In this document: in pieces, positions 12,331 through 21,251 of the stretch
Layout: each line of letters opens with the position of its first letter
Numbering within the stretch: the first letter of the stretch is position 1
Assembly: GCA_903872785.1 (NCBI GenBank)
Contig: CAIQLZ010000022.1
Location: 1 to 24,963, forward strand
Length of the DNA: 24,963 nt
Origin: Candidatus Levyibacteriota bacterium
GTDB lineage: Bacteria; Patescibacteriota; Microgenomatia; Levybacterales; UBA12049
Direction of reading: 5' to 3'
The notes under the pieces: generated by a model
Databases searched by the model: none
What the model saw: the letters and a program-made list of their open reading frames with translations, nothing else
Told to the model about the DNA's origin: nothing
Made by a program: the position numbers and the translations under genes

Positions 12331-14796
12331 ATGCTGTTGCCAGTTCAGTTTTTGAAATTTTGGTTTATAGATTCCCCAAGGAATTTAATTGCTTTTTTCA
12401 ATTCTTTAAATAACGCTTTTTTGCAATTATGTTCCCTTCCTCTTTTGCTTAAAACCTATTTTAAGCCCTGGAAAAACGAATATCGGGAAGGACTGGTTGG
12501 ATTCTCAATCGGAATGGGAATATTCATAAAAACATTTGTTATTGCTGTCGATGTAGTTCTCTGTCTGCTTCTTTTAATTGCTGAGCTTTGTGCAGTTGTT
12601 GGTTTTATTTTTCTGCCGTTTATAACTGTTTTCTCAGTTTTTTATTCCCCTTTTTCCAGGGACTGTCTTTTTCCCGTTTCACTTATTTTTGTTCTTTTTA
12701 TTTTTCTATCTTTTAAGCCCAAAAAAAGCTTTTCTGAAATTGTTGCATCTGAAAAACAGGTTGTAAATATTGTTAAATTTTTACTCAAACAAAAAGAAAT
12801 AAATTTTCTTTTGAAAAAAGCCGATATAAAAAAGGAAGAAGTAAATTTGATCGAAGCGCAGAAAGATACGACTATTGATAGCCCTTTAGATTTTTTTGCA
12901 AGTTATTTGTTCTTAACGGAAGAACAAACAGGGATATTATTTAAAAAAAAGCTTAAAAAAGAAGATCTGTTGAATATCGTATATTGGTCAAAAACGAAAT
13001 TTAAGGATGAAGAAAAGCCGTTTAGAGCTAGTTTTTTCGGAGAGGGATTCGCGGAAGCTTGGACCTGCGGATGGACACTGGAAACCAAAAAATACATGGT
13101 TGACTTAACCCCCGAGATATTTAATGAAAAACCACTTCTTTTAGGCCGGCAAAATGAATATGGGCAATTATGGACTGCTCTGGCAGAAAAGAAAAGCGTA
13201 ATTTTGGTAGGAGAACCTGGAAGCGGCAAAAGCAACTTAATTAAGGCACTCTCTTTCGAGAGTTTTTCCAGCGATTTAAAAGATTTTCATCACCAAAGAA
13301 TTTTTAAATTATACGTAGATACGCTTTTAGCAGGGGCAGAAAACCAGGGAGAGATTGAAAAACGCCTTGATGGGATTATCGCGGAGATTGCACATTCCGG
13401 CAATGTAATTATCTATATTGCTGATTTTGAAAATATCTTGGGATCATCGTCGTTTAAGATTGATTTATCGGGAGTGCTGATTCCTTATCTTAAAAATAAA
13501 TCCATAAGGATAATAGGAACTGCGACAAAAGGTTCGTATAAAAAATTTATTGAAAATTCAGCAAGTGTTTCCGATGTTTTTGAAACTATAAAATTGGAAG
13601 AACCGGATCGGAACACATTGTTCGAAATGCTTTTGGATAAAGCATCTTCCATAGAAAAAAGGATGAAAGTAGAACTTTCCTACAGAGCTATTCTTTCGGC
13701 AATTAATTTGGCAAACAAATATCTTGTTGACAGAGTATTGCCGGGTGCAGGGGTCGCGCTTTTGGAAGATACGGCAAATGAGGTCAGGCTTTCGGGGAGA
13801 AAAAAAGTTTTGGAAAACGATGTTATTAAAAGAGTTGAAGAAAAAACAAATATAATCTTAGGTGTTCCAACGGCAGAAGAGAAAAAACTCTTACTGAGTC
13901 TTGAAGAAAAAATGCATGAAAGCCTTGTGGATCAGATAGAAGCAGTAGGAGGTATTGCCGAGGGTATGCGCAGAATCCGGTCCGGACTTAAATCCGAAGC
14001 AAAGCCCATTTCTTTTCTTTTTCTGGGCCCGACAGGGGTCGGAAAAACTCAAACTGCAAAAACTCTTTCCAATCTGTATTTCAATGGAGAAAAAAACATG
14101 ATCAGATTTGATATGAGCGAATATCTCTTCAGTGCGGGAGTCGATAGATTCATAGGTTGTGGTATGGGTTCGGAAAATGAAGGAATTGCGGGAAAAATCC
14201 ATGAGAATCCAAGTTCACTGATTTTGCTTGACGAATTTGAGAAAGCAGATCCTGCAATTCATAATCTCTTTTTACAAATTTTGGATGACGGTAGACTTAC
14301 GGATAAAAACGGCAAAACCGTTTCTTTTGCAAATGCGATTATTGTTGCAACCTCAAATGCGGGATCTGAATTTATACGGGAAGAAATAGAGAAGGGGTCG
14401 GTTATTGATAAAAATTTTAAAGATAAATTTTTGGGTCATCTTCTTTACAAAAATATTTTCAGGCCGGAACTTCTAAATAGATTTGATGACATTGTGATTT
14501 TTAAGCCCTTGGACATGATTGAAATAATTCAAATTACAAATTTATTGCTCAAGGATGTTTCAAAGGGGCTTTTGGAAAAAGATATTAGCGTAGTTTTTGA
14601 TGAAAAGGTTGTTTCGAAAGTAGCAAAAGAGGGGTTTGATGAGCAATTCGGCGCCAGGCCTCTTAGAAGATTTATTCAAAGTAAAATCGAAAACCTTTTA
14701 GCTCAGAAAATACTGAGAGAAGAAGTAAAAAGAGGAAACAAAGTTAATGTTACTGTAGATGCCTCAAATGAGATCCAAATAACTGTTGTTAGTTAA
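12331..14796 (+). CDS. Membrane-anchored ClpC/ClpB-like double AAA+ protein with degenerate first ATPase domain
   Basis: An 821-aa class I Clp ATPase relative. Residues about 50-130 hold two or three membrane helices where ClpC has its soluble N-domain. D1 has an intact Walker A (GEPGSGKS, 294-301), but Walker B DE is replaced (IADFE, with Ala364-Asp365), the ERRF arginine finger aligns with SDVF, and the KYRG pore loop is ENQG (337-340). The M domain is missing. D2 keeps Walker A (GPTGVGKT, 566-573), Walker B (LLDEFE, D634-E635), sensor 1 (TSNAGS), the arginine finger (R717 in RPELLNRF) and sensor 2 (GARPLRR), but the GYVG pore loop is GMGS (611-614). I see no [LIV]GF loop for ClpP docking in the usual place. 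So D2 probably hydrolyses ATP while D1 only binds it. Substrate and partner unknown. Confidence 0.9.
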   Translation: MLLPVQFLKFWFIDSPRNLIAFFNSLNNAFLQLCSLPLLLKTYFKPWKNEYREGLVGFSIGMGIFIKTFVIAVDVVLCLLLLIAELCAVVGFIFLPFITVFSVFYSPFSRDCLFPVSLIFVLFIFLSFKPKKSFSEIVASEKQVVNIVKFLLKQKEINFLLKKADIKKEEVNLIEAQKDTTIDSPLDFFASYLFLTEEQTGILFKKKLKKEDLLNIVYWSKTKFKDEEKPFRASFFGEGFAEAWTCGWTLETKKYMVDLTPEIFNEKPLLLGRQNEYGQLWTALAEKKSVILVGEPGSGKSNLIKALSFESFSSDLKDFHHQRIFKLYVDTLLAGAENQGEIEKRLDGIIAEIAHSGNVIIYIADFENILGSSSFKIDLSGVLIPYLKNKSIRIIGTATKGSYKKFIENSASVSDVFETIKLEEPDRNTLFEMLLDKASSIEKRMKVELSYRAILSAINLANKYLVDRVLPGAGVALLEDTANEVRLSGRKKVLENDVIKRVEEKTNIILGVPTAEEKKLLLSLEEKMHESLVDQIEAVGGIAEGMRRIRSGLKSEAKPISFLFLGPTGVGKTQTAKTLSNLYFNGEKNMIRFDMSEYLFSAGVDRFIGCGMGSENEGIAGKIHENPSSLILLDEFEKADPAIHNLFLQILDDGRLTDKNGKTVSFANAIIVATSNAGSEFIREEIEKGSVIDKNFKDKFLGHLLYKNIFRPELLNRFDDIVIFKPLDMIEIIQITNLLLKDVSKGLLEKDISVVFDEKVVSKVAKEGFDEQFGARPLRRFIQSKIENLLAQKILREEVKRGNKVNVTVDASNEIQITVVS

Positions 14797-14807
14797 TCAT
14801 TGGGCGG

Positions 14808-14836
14808 TTGAAGCTTTGAATCGAATCTGGTATACT
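14808..14836 (+). promoter_or_regulatory. Promoter of the nusA-infB operon
   Basis: TTGAAG (14808-14813), a 17-bp spacer, then TATACT (14831-14836) preceded by TGG (extended -10). It ends 10 nt before the nusA ATG, predicting a leader of about 4 nt. Confidence 0.7.
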
Positions 14837-14846
14837 TACCACTATT

Positions 14847-15944
14847 ATGCCGGCCGTACAAAGAAGCGAATTTTTATTAGCTTTAAATCAAGTCGCCAAT
14901 GAGCGAGGCGTTGATGTCGAAATTGTTCTAGATACGGTAAAAAACGCTATTTTAGCAGCTTACAAAAAAGATCATTCGGACATCGAACTTGAAGAATATT
15001 CTACAACTTTGGACAAAAACACAGGGGAGGCCACAATTTTTCATAAAGATAAAAACGTTACGCCTCCTGGGTTCGGGAGAATCGCAGCCCAGACCGCCAG
15101 GCAGGTAATTTTGCAAAAAATCAGAGAAAAGGAAAAAGAAGCAATAATCGCTGATTACAAATTAAGAGTCGGGACAATTGTAAATGGAATGATTTTACGG
15201 TTTGCAGGGCCAAATATTATTGTTGATGTTGGGAAAACAGAGGCATTAATGACAATTCCGGAACAAATTCCAAATGAAAAATATCATTTGAATCAAAGGT
15301 TGGCTGTTTATATTTCTGAAATTAGAGCGGGACTCAAAGGTGATGAAATTATTGTCTCAAGGTCCAGCAATGGACTTTTGGAAGGATTATTTAAAAGGGA
15401 AGTTCCTGAAGTCGCCAAGGGAAGTGTAATTATAAAAAATATTGCCAGAGAGGCAGGAGCCAGAAGCAAGGTTGCTGTTTTTTCTAATCAGCAAGGAATA
15501 GATCCAGTCGGAAGTTGTGTTGGGCAGCGGGGAGTCAGAGTCCAGGCCATTATTCAGGAGTTCGGTGGAGTTGAAAAAATCGACATAATTCAATGGCATG
15601 AAAATACCAAAGACTATATTACTCAAGCTTTGTCTCCGGCGAAACAAGTAAGAGTTGAATTAGACAAAAAGATTGAGAAGTCAGCTCATGTGTTTGTTCC
15701 GGCTGAAGAACTTTCCTTGGCAATCGGCCGGGATGGACAAAATGTTCGTCTAGCCTCAAAATTAACAGGTTATGCAATTGAAATAGAAGAAGAGATCAGC
15801 ATTAAAAAAAAATCCGAAGAACCAAAGGAAGAAACAGAAGTAAAAACAGAAAAAAAGGAAAAGAAAACTGTAGCAAAACTTAAGGAAGAAAAAATAAAAG
15901 AATCAAAAGAGAAAAAAACAGATGGAGAGAAAACAAAGGTTTAA
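14847..15944 (+). CDS. nusA: Transcription termination/antitermination factor NusA
   Basis: A 365-aa NusA. The RNA-polymerase-binding N-terminal domain (1-105) is shorter than usual but keeps the start (SEFLLALNQVANERGVD...AILAAYKK) and the end (TARQVILQKIREKE). The S1 domain follows (about 108-175, GTIVNGMILRFAGPNIIVDVGKTEA). KH1 contains DPVGSCVGQRGVRVQAI at about 225, and KH2 has LSLAIGRDGQNVRLASKLTG at about 290-309. The tail is a Lys/Glu-rich disordered extension of about 50 residues rather than the acidic repeats of enterobacterial NusA. It heads the nusA-infB block, 30 bp before infB, with a weak terminator-like hairpin across its stop codon. Confidence 0.97.
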   Translation: MPAVQRSEFLLALNQVANERGVDVEIVLDTVKNAILAAYKKDHSDIELEEYSTTLDKNTGEATIFHKDKNVTPPGFGRIAAQTARQVILQKIREKEKEAIIADYKLRVGTIVNGMILRFAGPNIIVDVGKTEALMTIPEQIPNEKYHLNQRLAVYISEIRAGLKGDEIIVSRSSNGLLEGLFKREVPEVAKGSVIIKNIAREAGARSKVAVFSNQQGIDPVGSCVGQRGVRVQAIIQEFGGVEKIDIIQWHENTKDYITQALSPAKQVRVELDKKIEKSAHVFVPAEELSLAIGRDGQNVRLASKLTGYAIEIEEEISIKKKSEEPKEETEVKTEKKEKKTVAKLKEEKIKESKEKKTDGEKTKV

Positions 15945-15965
15945 TTTCATGAAAACCTCTTTTTC
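15937..15965 (+). terminator. Weak terminator-like hairpin at the nusA stop
   Basis: AGGTTT (15937-15942), a 10-nt loop, AAACCT (15953-15958), then CTCTTTTTCT. The 6-bp stem is weak, and the hairpin includes the nusA stop codon. It could act as a partial terminator or attenuator between nusA and infB; NusA itself modulates such sites. Confidence 0.35.
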
Positions 15966-15974
15966 TAAAAATAT

Positions 15975-17495
15975 ATGGCAAAAATATCAAAAAAAACTTC
16001 ACAAAACGAAAATTTATCTCACGTAGCCTGGCATTTTCCTCCTGTTGTAGCAGTTTTGGGTCATGTTGATCACGGAAAAACTTCACTTTTAGATGCAATC
16101 CGAAAAACAAATGTCGTTGCGAGAGAGCATGGCGGAATAACTCAGGGAATTGGAGCGTCAAGTGTAGAAATTGTAATTGAAGGAATAAAGAAACGTATTA
16201 CATTTATTGACACTCCTGGACACGAAGCCTTTACCCAGATGAGGGGACGCGGAATTCAGGTAGCAGATATAGGATTATTGATAGTTTCTTTGGTTGACGG
16301 AGTAATGCCTCAAACAAAAGAAAGCATTGAAATTCTCAAAAAAGCACAAATTCCTTTTATTGTTGTTTTAACTAAGGCGGATATCTCGGATAAGCAGGAA
16401 GAAAAAGTTAAAGGACAATTAGTAAAAGAAGGGGTAATGCTTGAAGGTTATGGCGGAGATGTTCCAGTTATTTCCGTGTCTAGCAAGACAAATACAAACA
16501 TAAGAGAATTATTGGAATTAATTTCTCTTGTTTTTGACATGAAGCAAAAGCCAATTTTGGACAATAAACTTAAAGGTGTTGTAATTGAGGCTCGTCTTGA
16601 TGAAAAATCCGGCCCAAGAGCAACAGTAGTTATCAAAAGCGGAGTTTTGAAAGTTCGACAGGAAATTGAATGTAATGAAATAAAAGCAAGAGTAAGAACA
16701 ATAATTAATGATAAAGGAGTGCATTTAGATGAGGTAACTGTTGGGGAAGCTGTTGAGGTTTTAGGATTTGAAAAAGTACCTTCGGTAGGGGAGATAGTTG
16801 TTGCCAGAGGGGAAGCTGTAAATAAGGCTGTGTCAGAAGTAGTTTCTTCATCTGCGCCTGTTCATGCTCAATTCCGTTCAGGTCAGGAATCAATGCCGAT
16901 GCCTGAGGATTTTTTAAATGAAAAAGAAATGCCTACGCTTTCAATTGTTTTGTGTGCAGATAATCAAGGATCTTTGGAGGCAATTGTGAAATCCTTGCCG
17001 GAAGAAATAAATATTGCCCTTCAAAAAACAGGCGACATTACTACAACAGATATTCTATTGGCAAAATCAATTAATGCAATAGTTTTGGGTTTCAACACTA
17101 AAATCAGACCGGAAATTGTAAACTTTGCTACTCAGGAAAAAGTTCTAGCTAAAAACTATAAGATTATTTATGAACTTATTTCGGAAGTTAAAGATGTTTT
17201 AGAAGGGAAACAATTAGCGTTGGTTGAGGAAATTTATGGAAGAGCAAAAATATTAGCAAGTTTTCCCTTTGAAAAAACAAAAGTTTTGGGAATTAAAGTT
17301 TTGGAAGGAAGAGTGGCTCGTGGGGACAGGGTCAGATTAATTAGGAAAGAAGAAATTCTCGGAGAAAGCACTATCAATTCTGTGAGGGCAGGTAAGGATG
17401 TCGTTTCGAAGATAGGGGAAGGTCAAGAGGGAGGAGTCATCCTTTCTCCTTTCCTTGACTTTACTATAGGAGATATGCTAATATGCCATGGTTAA
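15975..17495 (+). CDS. infB: Translation initiation factor IF-2
   Basis: A 506-aa IF2 that delivers initiator tRNA to the ribosome. The GTPase domain starts almost at the N-terminus: G1 GHVDHGKT at residues 29-36, G3 DTPGHE at 79-84 and G4 TKAD at 133-136 (usual NKID or NKMD). In the G2 region GGITQHIGA the His is Gly here (GGITQGIGAS). Domains II, III and IV (ending VVSKIGEGQEGGVILSPFLDFTIGDML) are complete. The long N-terminal region of most IF2s is absent, leaving a core close to the shortest bacterial forms. ATG 15975 is used; an ATG at 15949 is in another frame. The downstream gene starts 30 bp later. Confidence 0.97.
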   Translation: MAKISKKTSQNENLSHVAWHFPPVVAVLGHVDHGKTSLLDAIRKTNVVAREHGGITQGIGASSVEIVIEGIKKRITFIDTPGHEAFTQMRGRGIQVADIGLLIVSLVDGVMPQTKESIEILKKAQIPFIVVLTKADISDKQEEKVKGQLVKEGVMLEGYGGDVPVISVSSKTNTNIRELLELISLVFDMKQKPILDNKLKGVVIEARLDEKSGPRATVVIKSGVLKVRQEIECNEIKARVRTIINDKGVHLDEVTVGEAVEVLGFEKVPSVGEIVVARGEAVNKAVSEVVSSSAPVHAQFRSGQESMPMPEDFLNEKEMPTLSIVLCADNQGSLEAIVKSLPEEINIALQKTGDITTTDILLAKSINAIVLGFNTKIRPEIVNFATQEKVLAKNYKIIYELISEVKDVLEGKQLALVEEIYGRAKILASFPFEKTKVLGIKVLEGRVARGDRVRLIRKEEILGESTINSVRAGKDVVSKIGEGQEGGVILSPFLDFTIGDMLICHG

Positions 17496-17525
17496 TCCGC
17501 CAGCTTGTGGATTAGCTTGTAATCT

Positions 17526-18482
17526 ATGGATAATGCAATTCTTGAAAGATTTAAAGAACTTCTTGCTAAAAACGAAAATATTGGTATTGCTGTTGGTAAA
17601 AATCCGGGTATTGATGAAATGGCCGCAGCATTATCTTTATATCTCGCGCTTTCAGAAACAGGTAAAAGTATCACTATTGTTTGCCCTACAGAGCCAATTG
17701 TTGAAATATCTTCATTAGTTGGAGTAAATAAGGTGAAAAAATCTTTTGATGGCGGATCAGAAGGAGACTTAACGGTAAGTTTTCCGTACAGGGAAGGAGA
17801 AATTGAAAAAATTTCTTATACCCTTGAGGAAGGGAAATTAAACATTTTAGTTAAAGCGGGCGAAAATGGTCTTTCTTTTAATGAAAAGGATATTGAATAC
17901 AAGAGAGAAGGAGCAGCTCCGGGATTGGTTTTTGTCGTAGGAACACCCCGAATATCTGATTTAGGAACAGCTTTTGATATGGAAGTTTTTAAGGACTCAA
18001 AGGTAATAAATATAGATTATAAGCCGGAAAATCAGGGATTTGGAGACATACCTCTTCTTGGCAAAAGCGCATCCTCTGTATCGGAACTCATGGCAAATTT
18101 TATTTCTTCACTGGGTCTTAAGATGGATGTTGACATTGCCTCTAATTTATTGACTGGCATTATTGATGCAACAGATAATTTTCAAAGTGGGACAACCAGT
18201 TCTTTAGCTTTTGAAACGGCTGCGCTTCTCTTAAAGAAAGGCGCGGTTAGAAAAGCAAATAGTGTTTTGAAATCAGATATTGAAGCGGATTCTTTTTTCT
18301 CTTCAAAACCACAATCTAAAATTCCAACCTTTTCTAAAAGAACAATTGGAACAGAAGAAAAAAAAGCTGCCTTCGCCAAAGAAGGCTACGGTGAACCGAA
18401 GGAAGAAATGCAAATAGATGAAGATAATCCGCCAGATGACTGGCTTGCCCCCAAAATTTACAAAGGTTCGACCAGCGTTTAA
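17526..18482 (+). CDS. Degenerate DHH-superfamily phosphoesterase-like protein (NrnA relative)
   Basis: A 318-aa protein with the outline of DHH phosphoesterases such as NrnA/RecJ, but with broken active-site motifs. Motif I, normally HxNPDGDA, reads GKNPGIDE (24-31), so His and the first Asp are lost. The DHH triad aligns with DYK at 164-166 (VINIDYKPENQGFG). A later Asp in GIIDATDNF (214) is retained. The last 65 residues look disordered. Position supports the assignment: in many bacteria nusA-infB-rbfA-nrnA-truB-ribF-rpsO-pnp occur together, and this gene lies between infB and rpsO. It probably no longer hydrolyses nanoRNA or pAp; a binding or scaffold role is inference. It starts 30 bp after infB, just after a small TAATCC/GGATTA hairpin. 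Confidence 0.7.
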   Translation: MDNAILERFKELLAKNENIGIAVGKNPGIDEMAAALSLYLALSETGKSITIVCPTEPIVEISSLVGVNKVKKSFDGGSEGDLTVSFPYREGEIEKISYTLEEGKLNILVKAGENGLSFNEKDIEYKREGAAPGLVFVVGTPRISDLGTAFDMEVFKDSKVINIDYKPENQGFGDIPLLGKSASSVSELMANFISSLGLKMDVDIASNLLTGIIDATDNFQSGTTSSLAFETAALLLKKGAVRKANSVLKSDIEADSFFSSKPQSKIPTFSKRTIGTEEKKAAFAKEGYGEPKEEMQIDEDNPPDDWLAPKIYKGSTSV

Positions 18483-18491
18483 ACCTGGTGC

Positions 18492-18520
18492 TTGAGAATG
18501 TTTTGAAAAACTGCTATAGT
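18492..18520 (+). promoter_or_regulatory. Promoter of rpsO-pnp
   Basis: TTGAGA (18492-18497), 17-bp spacer, TATAGT (18515-18520). A second -10 candidate, TATACT (18520-18525), overlaps it. The leader is about 30 nt and carries a weak AGAAG before the ATG. This leader contains TTACTGCTAAAT (18526-18537), also found at the start of the hrcA transcript. Confidence 0.6.
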
Positions 18521-18557
18521 ATACTTTACTGCTAAATTTAAAGAATTAGAAGAACTT

Positions 18558-18872
18558 ATGCCGCTTAGTACAACATTAAAGAAAAAAGTTATCAAAGAAT
18601 TTCAGACAGTTCAAGGCGACACAGGAAGTCCTGAAGTTCAGATTGCGCTTTTGACAACCAGAATTGACCGCTTGACAGACCATTTGAAGGAGCACATTCA
18701 TGATGTTCATTCAAGACGCGGGCTTTTATCAATGATTGCAAAAAGAAGAAGACTTATAAATTTTTTAACAAAAGTTGATAAAAAACGTTCAAATGAAATA
18801 GAAAAGAAAATTGGTTTTGAAAAACGACCTCTGAAAAAGGTCGAGAAGACAATGAAAGTAAAGAAAAAATGA
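18558..18872 (+). CDS. rpsO: Small ribosomal subunit protein uS15
   Basis: A 104-aa S15, which binds the central domain of 16S rRNA. The family core is clear: DTGSPEVQIALLTTRI (about 21-36), HSRRGLLSMIAKRRRLINFL (about 51-70). Usual length is 88-89 aa; the 15 extra residues are a basic tail (EKRPLKKVEKTMKVKKK). The stop codon overlaps the pnp start (ATGA at 18869-18872), so translation is coupled. Its own promoter lies in the 75-bp gap after the DHH-like gene. The rpsO-pnp order is widely conserved, and S15 controls its own translation in several bacteria; no such structure is evident in this short leader. Confidence 0.97.
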   Translation: MPLSTTLKKKVIKEFQTVQGDTGSPEVQIALLTTRIDRLTDHLKEHIHDVHSRRGLLSMIAKRRRLINFLTKVDKKRSNEIEKKIGFEKRPLKKVEKTMKVKKK

Positions 18873-21217
18873 GGATTCAAAAAATATCAGCCTCCCTGGA
18901 GATAGGTGGGAAAAATCTAACATTAGAAGTAGGGGAATTAGCCCGACAGGCAACATCTTCTGTTTTAGCCCGTCTTGGAGATACAATGGTTTTAGTAACC
19001 GTAGTCATGGGTAAAGAAAGAACAGATATTGATTATTTTCCCTTGACAGTGGAGTATGTAGAAAGATTATATGCCGGAGGCAGAATTAAAGGTTCAAGGT
19101 GGGTAAAGAGAGAAGGAAGACCAACAGATGATGCTATTCTTACAGGGCGTCTTATAGACCGCTCCGTCAGACCTCTTTTTCCAAAAGGATTCAAAAAAGA
19201 AGTTCAAATAATTGTAACTGTTTTATCAGTTGACGGAGAAAATTCTCCCGATGTTTTGTCTGTTGTTGCAGCTTCAGCTGCTCTAGCAATTTCCCCAATT
19301 CCATGGAGAGGTCCGGTTGGAGCAGTCCGCATGGGATACGTTCAGGATAAAGAAAGTGGTAAAGCTGATTTTATCGTTAATCCGGGAATGGCGCAGTCAG
19401 AACTTTCGGAACTGGACTTAATTGTCACCAGTCTAAAAGATAAAACTTTGATGCTTGAGGCAGGAGCACAGCAGGTGTCGGAAAGTGTCGCCTTGGAAGG
19501 GATTAAAAAAGCCCAAATTGAAAACGATAAAATTATTGATTTTATTGAAGATTTTGCTAAAAAAATAGAAGTAAAAAAAGAAGAAGTCAAAACAAACACA
19601 GAACTTCTGGAACTTGTCGCGCTTTTAGAAAAATCATACAAAACTGAAATTGTTGCAATGATCAAAGGTAGAATATCCAAGGAACTAAGCGGAGATCCGG
19701 GGGTATTCATAGACAAAATTATTGAAGAGCAAAAAGCAAAAGATGAGGATTTTTCTGCGGATAAAAAAATAATTGCAATAGCAATCGAACACATCATGTT
19801 CAAGAATCTTAGAGAAAATACTTTGATAAAAGGGATAAGGCCGGATGGAAGAAAAATTGACGAAATAAGACCGATTTCCTGCAAGGTTTCAGTGCTTCCA
19901 AGAACTCACGGTTCAGCATTGTTTAACCGGGGAGATACCCAAGCTTTAACAATCGCAACTTTGGGTTCGCCCCGCATGGAACAATTAATAGAATCTGCAG
20001 AAGGAGAAGAATCAAAAAGGTATATCCATCATTACAATATGCCTCCATATTCTGTGGGAGAGGCCGGAAAATTTGGATTTACCTCACGCCGGGAAATAGG
20101 GCATGGAGCATTGGGCGAGCGGGCAATAATGGCAGTTATTCCAAGTCAGACAGAATTTCCTTATACAATTCGGGTTGTTTCGGAAATTCTTTCTTCCAAT
20201 GGCTCTACATCAATGGCAGCAACTTGCGGGTCAACTTTGGCTTTGATGGACGCGGGAGTACCACTCAAAAAACCGGTTGCAGGAATTGCCATGGGAATGG
20301 TTTCCAAAGATGATAAATATGTGATTTTGACAGACATTTTGGGACTTGAAGATTTTTCAGGAGACATGGATTTCAAAGTTGCAGGAACAGATTCAGGTAT
20401 AACAGCGATTCAATTAGATGTAAAAATTTTAGGATTAACAATAGAGCAGATTAAAGAGGTTTTTGAGAAAGCAAAAGTTGCCCGCCTTTTTATTCTGGAA
20501 AAAATGATTGCAGTTGTCGGGGCGGGAAAGAAAGACGTTTCAGAATATGCGCCAAAAATAGAACAAGTCCAAATTCCTGTGGATAAAATAGGGGAAGTTA
20601 TCGGGCCGGGGGGCCGCGTTATTAAAGGTATAATTGCAACAACAGGTGCAACTGTTGACGTTGAAGATTCTGGAATTGTAACCATTTCGGGAACAGATAA
20701 GGATGCTGTCGCAAAAGCTGTGGATTGGGTTAAAGGTATAGTCCGTGAAGTAAAAGTTGGAGAAATTTTTTCTGAAGCCGAAGTTAAGAGAATACTTCCT
20801 TTTGGAGCATTTGTTGAATTTTTACCGGGCAAAGAAGGAATGGTTCATGTTTCTAAAATGAAAGAAGGGTTTGTCCGCAATCCTTTAGATGTAGTTTCGA
20901 TCGGACAAAAAGTTAAAGTTAAAGTTGTTGAGATAGACGATCAGGGAAGAACAAATTTATCAATGTTATTCGGAGAAGTTAGCGGAAATATTCCGCCAAA
21001 AAAAGAAGAGCCTCATGATGACGATCAGAGCCAAATTCCTGTAGCACCAGTTGCTGCAGTTCCTTCCGAGCATCCGTTATCAAGGCAATTCAAGAGAGAA
21101 CGTTTTTCCCAAGGTCCAAACAGGACTCAGGGTAACTGGAGAAGCAGGAGAACTCCTGGTGGATCAGCTTCGGGATCAAGACCGGCAGATACGCGTTTCC
21201 GCAAATCCCACTATTAA
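18869..21217 (+). CDS. pnp: Polyribonucleotide nucleotidyltransferase (PNPase)
   Basis: A 782-aa 3'-5' phosphorolytic exoribonuclease. The order is two RNase PH domains (GRPTDDAILTGRLIDRSVRPLF in the first; RTHGSALFNRGDTQAL and the catalytic DILGLEDFSGDMDFKVAGT in the second), an all-helical linker, a KH domain with GEVIGPGGRVIKGI, and S1 (ILPFGAFVEFLPGKEGMVHVS). The C-terminus is a long Pro/Ser/Arg tail (about 60 aa) with Gly-Arg clusters, probably RNA-binding or a docking site. Start ATG 18869 overlaps the rpsO stop by 4 bp. With RNase J two genes downstream it forms the likely RNA-decay machinery. Confidence 0.98.
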   Translation: MRIQKISASLEIGGKNLTLEVGELARQATSSVLARLGDTMVLVTVVMGKERTDIDYFPLTVEYVERLYAGGRIKGSRWVKREGRPTDDAILTGRLIDRSVRPLFPKGFKKEVQIIVTVLSVDGENSPDVLSVVAASAALAISPIPWRGPVGAVRMGYVQDKESGKADFIVNPGMAQSELSELDLIVTSLKDKTLMLEAGAQQVSESVALEGIKKAQIENDKIIDFIEDFAKKIEVKKEEVKTNTELLELVALLEKSYKTEIVAMIKGRISKELSGDPGVFIDKIIEEQKAKDEDFSADKKIIAIAIEHIMFKNLRENTLIKGIRPDGRKIDEIRPISCKVSVLPRTHGSALFNRGDTQALTIATLGSPRMEQLIESAEGEESKRYIHHYNMPPYSVGEAGKFGFTSRREIGHGALGERAIMAVIPSQTEFPYTIRVVSEILSSNGSTSMAATCGSTLALMDAGVPLKKPVAGIAMGMVSKDDKYVILTDILGLEDFSGDMDFKVAGTDSGITAIQLDVKILGLTIEQIKEVFEKAKVARLFILEKMIAVVGAGKKDVSEYAPKIEQVQIPVDKIGEVIGPGGRVIKGIIATTGATVDVEDSGIVTISGTDKDAVAKAVDWVKGIVREVKVGEIFSEAEVKRILPFGAFVEFLPGKEGMVHVSKMKEGFVRNPLDVVSIGQKVKVKVVEIDDQGRTNLSMLFGEVSGNIPPKKEEPHDDDQSQIPVAPVAAVPSEHPLSRQFKRERFSQGPNRTQGNWRSRRTPGGSASGSRPADTRFRKSHY

Positions 21218-21251
21218 TTTTCTGCTTTTAATTGTACAATTTATTTAATCT

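Noticed and set aside
17488..17718. 76-codon plus-strand frame after infB
   Set aside because: It is an out-of-frame reading of the DHH-like gene start, which has the better family match.
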